A stretch of 64,000 bases of DNA from Homarus americanus (lineage: Eukaryota; Arthropoda; Malacostraca; Decapoda; Nephropidae), in contig NW_024756459.1 of NCBI RefSeq assembly GCF_018991925.1, forward strand, positions 551,001 through 615,000, written 5' to 3'. Below the pieces are notes generated by a model that saw nothing but the letters and a program-made list of their open reading frames with translations, had not been told where the DNA came from and made no database searches. Both the position numbers and the translations under genes were made by a program. Below are positions 61,343 to 64,000 of the stretch, in pieces; positions within the stretch are counted from its first letter, which is position 1, and each line of letters starts with the position of its first letter.

Positions 61343-61739
61343 TATCCCATTCGTCTCTGGCCCCTTTGTCTTTCCCCATATGTGTACCTATATATGTGTT
61401 CCCTCCAGTCCTATGTGTCACCGGCCACCGACGTACATCATTATCACGTTGTCTTATGTCTCCTAGATATGTATACCTCTTATGTGTCCTTGTGTGTCTA
61501 CGTGTCCTTTCCCATCGTCCATGTGTCGTGTGTCTTCCCCCAGTGTGTCGCCTAGTGTGTCTGTGTCGCCTAGTGTGTCCCTGTGTCCCCTAGTGTGTCT
61601 CTGTGTCCCCTAGTTGACTTCAGTGATGGTGCGGAGGAATCTATTGTCTTCTCGCCTTGTTTGTTTGTTTGTTTGTTTTTTGTGTTTGTTTGTTTGTTTG
61701 CAGTATTGTTTGTATTTGTGGTTGTAGTGTTTGTGGTGA
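58593..61739. other. Mixed non-coding region
   Basis: Purine tract 58805-59100, CTCACCCCCC words 59340-59425, and repeats of AAGTGACTCAACCTTACC at 59760-59825. A minisatellite occupies 60056-60660, followed by a GA-rich tract 60815-60900, (GT)n 61259-61337 and repeated CCTAGTGTGTC words 61550-61615. No gene. Confidence 0.65.
60056..60660. repeat. Minisatellite, about 31-bp unit (TTTGGAAGCTGTTTGTGTGT)
   Basis: About 20 copies of GTTTGGAAGCTGTTTGTGTG plus TGTTTGTTGAT, with variants GGGAGATG and TTGGTG. A segment around 60180-60240 recurs at 60290-60370, suggesting higher-order duplication. Minus-strand open frame (NKHTQTASKHQQ) is repeat translation. Confidence 0.93.
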
Positions 61740-61839
61740 TGGTGTGGTTGTGCTGGTAGTATGGTGGATGATTACTGTGGTGGTGTGGTGGAGACGTAGT
61801 TTAGTGATGTGGTAAAGTGAAGGTAGTTTTGTGGTGTAG

Positions 61840-62302
61840 TAAAGTGGTACTGTGGTGGTGGTGTGGTAGAGTGTTGCTGTGGTGGTGTGGTGGTGTGGTA
61901 GAGTGTTGCTATGGTGGTGTGGTACTATGGTGGTGTGGTAGTGTTGCTATGGTGGTGTGGTAGAGTGTTGCTATGGTGGTGTGGTAGTGTTGCTATGGTG
62001 GTGTGGGACTATGGTGGTGTGGTGGTGTGGTAGAGTGTTGCTATGGTGGTGTGGTACTGTGGGGTAGAGTGCTATGGTGGTGTGGTAGTGTTGCTATGGT
62101 GGTAGAGTGTTGCTATGGTGGTGTGGTAGTGTTGCTATGGTGGTGTGGTACATGGTGGTGTGGTGGTGTGGTGAGTGTTGCTATGGTGGTGTGGTACTGT
62201 GGTGGTGTGGTAGAGGTTGCTATGGTGGTGTGTGTGGTAGAGGTTGGTGGTGTGGTAGAGTGTTGCTATGGTGGTGTGGTACTGTGGTGGTGTGGTAGAG
62301 TG
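61840..62302. repeat. Minisatellite, about 24-bp unit (GGTGTGGTAGAGTGTTGCTA)
   Basis: About 20 irregular units of GGTGGTGTGGTAGAGTGTTG plus CTAT. Shorter units lack the TAGAG part. The array grows out of a GTGGTG-rich tract beginning at about 61740. Confidence 0.93.
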
Positions 62303-62375
62303 GTTGACAACCCAGGCACAAGCGAGGCTCACCCGGTATTGATCACAGCCGTTCATTCTGCTGCCGACGCCGCGC

Positions 62376-64000
62376 TGTACTGTTGCTGTTACCAATTCCT
62401 TACTGCTGCTGTTGCTGCTGTTGTTACTAATTTCTACTGTTGCTGCTGCTGTTACTAATTCTCTACTGTTGCTGTTGTTGTTACTAATTTTATTGCTGCG
62501 TTGTTGTTACTGTTGTTGCTGTTGTTACTAATTCTACTGTTGCTGTTGTTACTAAATTTCTACTGTTGCTGTTGTTACTAATTTCATTGTTGTTGCTGTT
62601 GCTGTTGTTACTAATTCCTTACTGCTGCTGCTGCTGTTACTGTTGTTGCTGTTACTAATTCTACTGTTGCTGCTGCTGTTACTAATTCTCTTCTGTTGTG
62701 TTATGTCACTGTTGTTGCTGTTACTAATTCTCTACTGTTGCTGTTGTTACTAATTCTCTACTGGTTGCTGTTGTTACTAATTTCCCACTGTTGCTGTTGT
62801 TACTAATTCTCACTGTTTGTTGTTACTGTTGCTTGTTACTAATTTCTACTGCTGCTGTTGTTACCACCTCACTTTGCTTGTTGTTGTTACTGCTGTTGCT
62901 GTTACTAATTCTTTCGTTGCTGTTGTTGTTACTAATTCTTACTGTTGCTGTTGTTACTAATTTCACTGTTGCTGTTGTTATCATGCTGTTGTTACCAATT
63001 TCTACTGTTGCTGTGTTACTCATTCCCACTGCTGCTGTGTTACCACCCTACTGCTTGCTGTTGTTACTAATTCCTACTGCTGCTGCTGTTACTAATTCCT
63101 ACTGCTGCTGTTATTAATTTCATCATTGCTGCTGTTGTTACAACAACTTCACTGTTGTTGTTACTGCTGCTGTTGTTACTAATTTCATTGCTGCTGTTGT
63201 TACTAATTTATCATTGCTGTTGTTACTAATTCCTTGTTGCTGTTGTTGTTATCGTTGCTGTGTTAATTTCACTGTTGCTGCTGTTACTGTTGCTGTTGTT
63301 ACCAATTTCATTTGCTGCTTGTTACTGCTGCTGCTGTTACCAATTCCTACTGCTGCTGTTGTTACCAATTCTCATCTGTTGCTGTTGTTACCACCCCCAC
63401 TGCTGCTGCTGTTACCTAATTTCACTGCTGCTGTTACCAATTTCCACTGCTGCTGCTGTTACCAATCTCTACTGCTGCTGCTGTTACCAATTCTAAATTG
63501 CTGCTGTTGTTACCACTTTACTGCTGTTGCTGTTACCAATCTCTCACTGCTGCTGTTGTTACTAATTTCCACTGCTGTTGCTGTTACCAATCTCACTGTT
63601 GCTGTTGTTGCTGTTGCTGTTGCTGTTGTTACTAATTTTACTGTTGCTGCTGTTACTAATTCTCTACTGTTGCTGTTGTTACCATTCCCTTCGTTGTTAC
63701 CAATTTCTACTGTTGTTACCACTTTACTGTTGCTGTTACTAATTTCTACTGCTGCTGTTGTTACTAACCTCACTGTTGCTGTTGTTACTGCTGCTGTTGT
63801 TACTAATTTCATTGTTGCTGTTGTTACTAATTTCCACTGCTGCTGTTGTTACCACCTCACTGCTTGCCACTGTTACCAATTCTACTGCTGCTGTTGTTAC
63901 CAATTTCACTGTTGCTGCTGTTACCACCTCACTGTTGCTGCTGTTATCAATTCTACTGCTGCTGTTGTTACTAATTCCCTTACTGTCGCTGCTGTTACCA
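62376..64000. repeat. CTG/TTG-rich minisatellite running off the right edge
   Basis: Units of about 24-30 bp made of GCTGCTGTTGTTACTAATTC with variable numbers of CTG/TTG triplets, then CTAC or CCACTG. At least 50 units are present and the array continues past base 64000. GTTACTAAT and GTTACCAAT are the invariant cores; the triplet part varies freely. Translations (LLLLLL, NNSNS) are artefacts. Confidence 0.95.

Overview
This window looks like nuclear DNA from an arthropod, most likely a decapod crustacean. The evidence is spliced exons with consensus GT/AG sites, a very high load of (GT)n, (CT)n and trinucleotide microsatellites, kilobase-scale minisatellites, runs of the arthropod telomere pentamer TTAGG, and decayed LINE, SINE and Tigger-like elements. 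No bacterial, plasmid, phage or organelle signal was found. The decapod assignment is an inference from repeat style, not from a recognised marker gene.

Only one protein-coding locus is well supported. It lies on the + strand between about 9.67 and 19.83 kb and is incomplete at both ends. Four exons can be read: 9671-9749, 13345-13573, 16206-18332 and 19613-19825. Their intron phases join without breaking the frame. Together they encode about 880 residues of a Ser/Pro-rich, largely disordered protein with acidic, polyproline and basic patches. I do not recognise the family. The first codons, the 5' end and the 3' end are not identified here.

Region by region: 0-9 kb holds CT/GT microsatellites, a 24-bp and a 31-bp minisatellite, a LINE 3' end (6.4-6.9 kb), and a scattered roughly 55-bp motif centred on TTTGAGAATCC. 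The 9.7-19.8 kb stretch is the gene; its second visible intron (13.6-16.2 kb) carries two deleted Tigger/pogo-like elements and an unnamed repeat. The 20-25 kb stretch holds a possible frameshifted pseudogene, an antisense LINE fragment, and an inverted second copy of the unnamed repeat. From 26 kb to the end the window is almost entirely simple-sequence and minisatellite DNA: purine/pyrimidine tracts, TTAGG-like blocks with homogenised variants, 28-, 32-, 26-, 63-, 36- and 45-bp minisatellites, two tRNA-derived SINEs, a fold-back repeat, and a CTG/TTG-rich array running off the right edge.

Nearly all long open frames in the repeat tracts are low-complexity artefacts. They are not annotated as genes. 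The most interesting signals are the unrecognised multi-exon gene, the dispersed TTTGAGAATCC element, the variant telomere-pentamer blocks, the perfect 25-bp-arm hairpin at 12.13 kb, the fold-back around a SINE at 52 kb, and higher-order structure inside the minisatellites.
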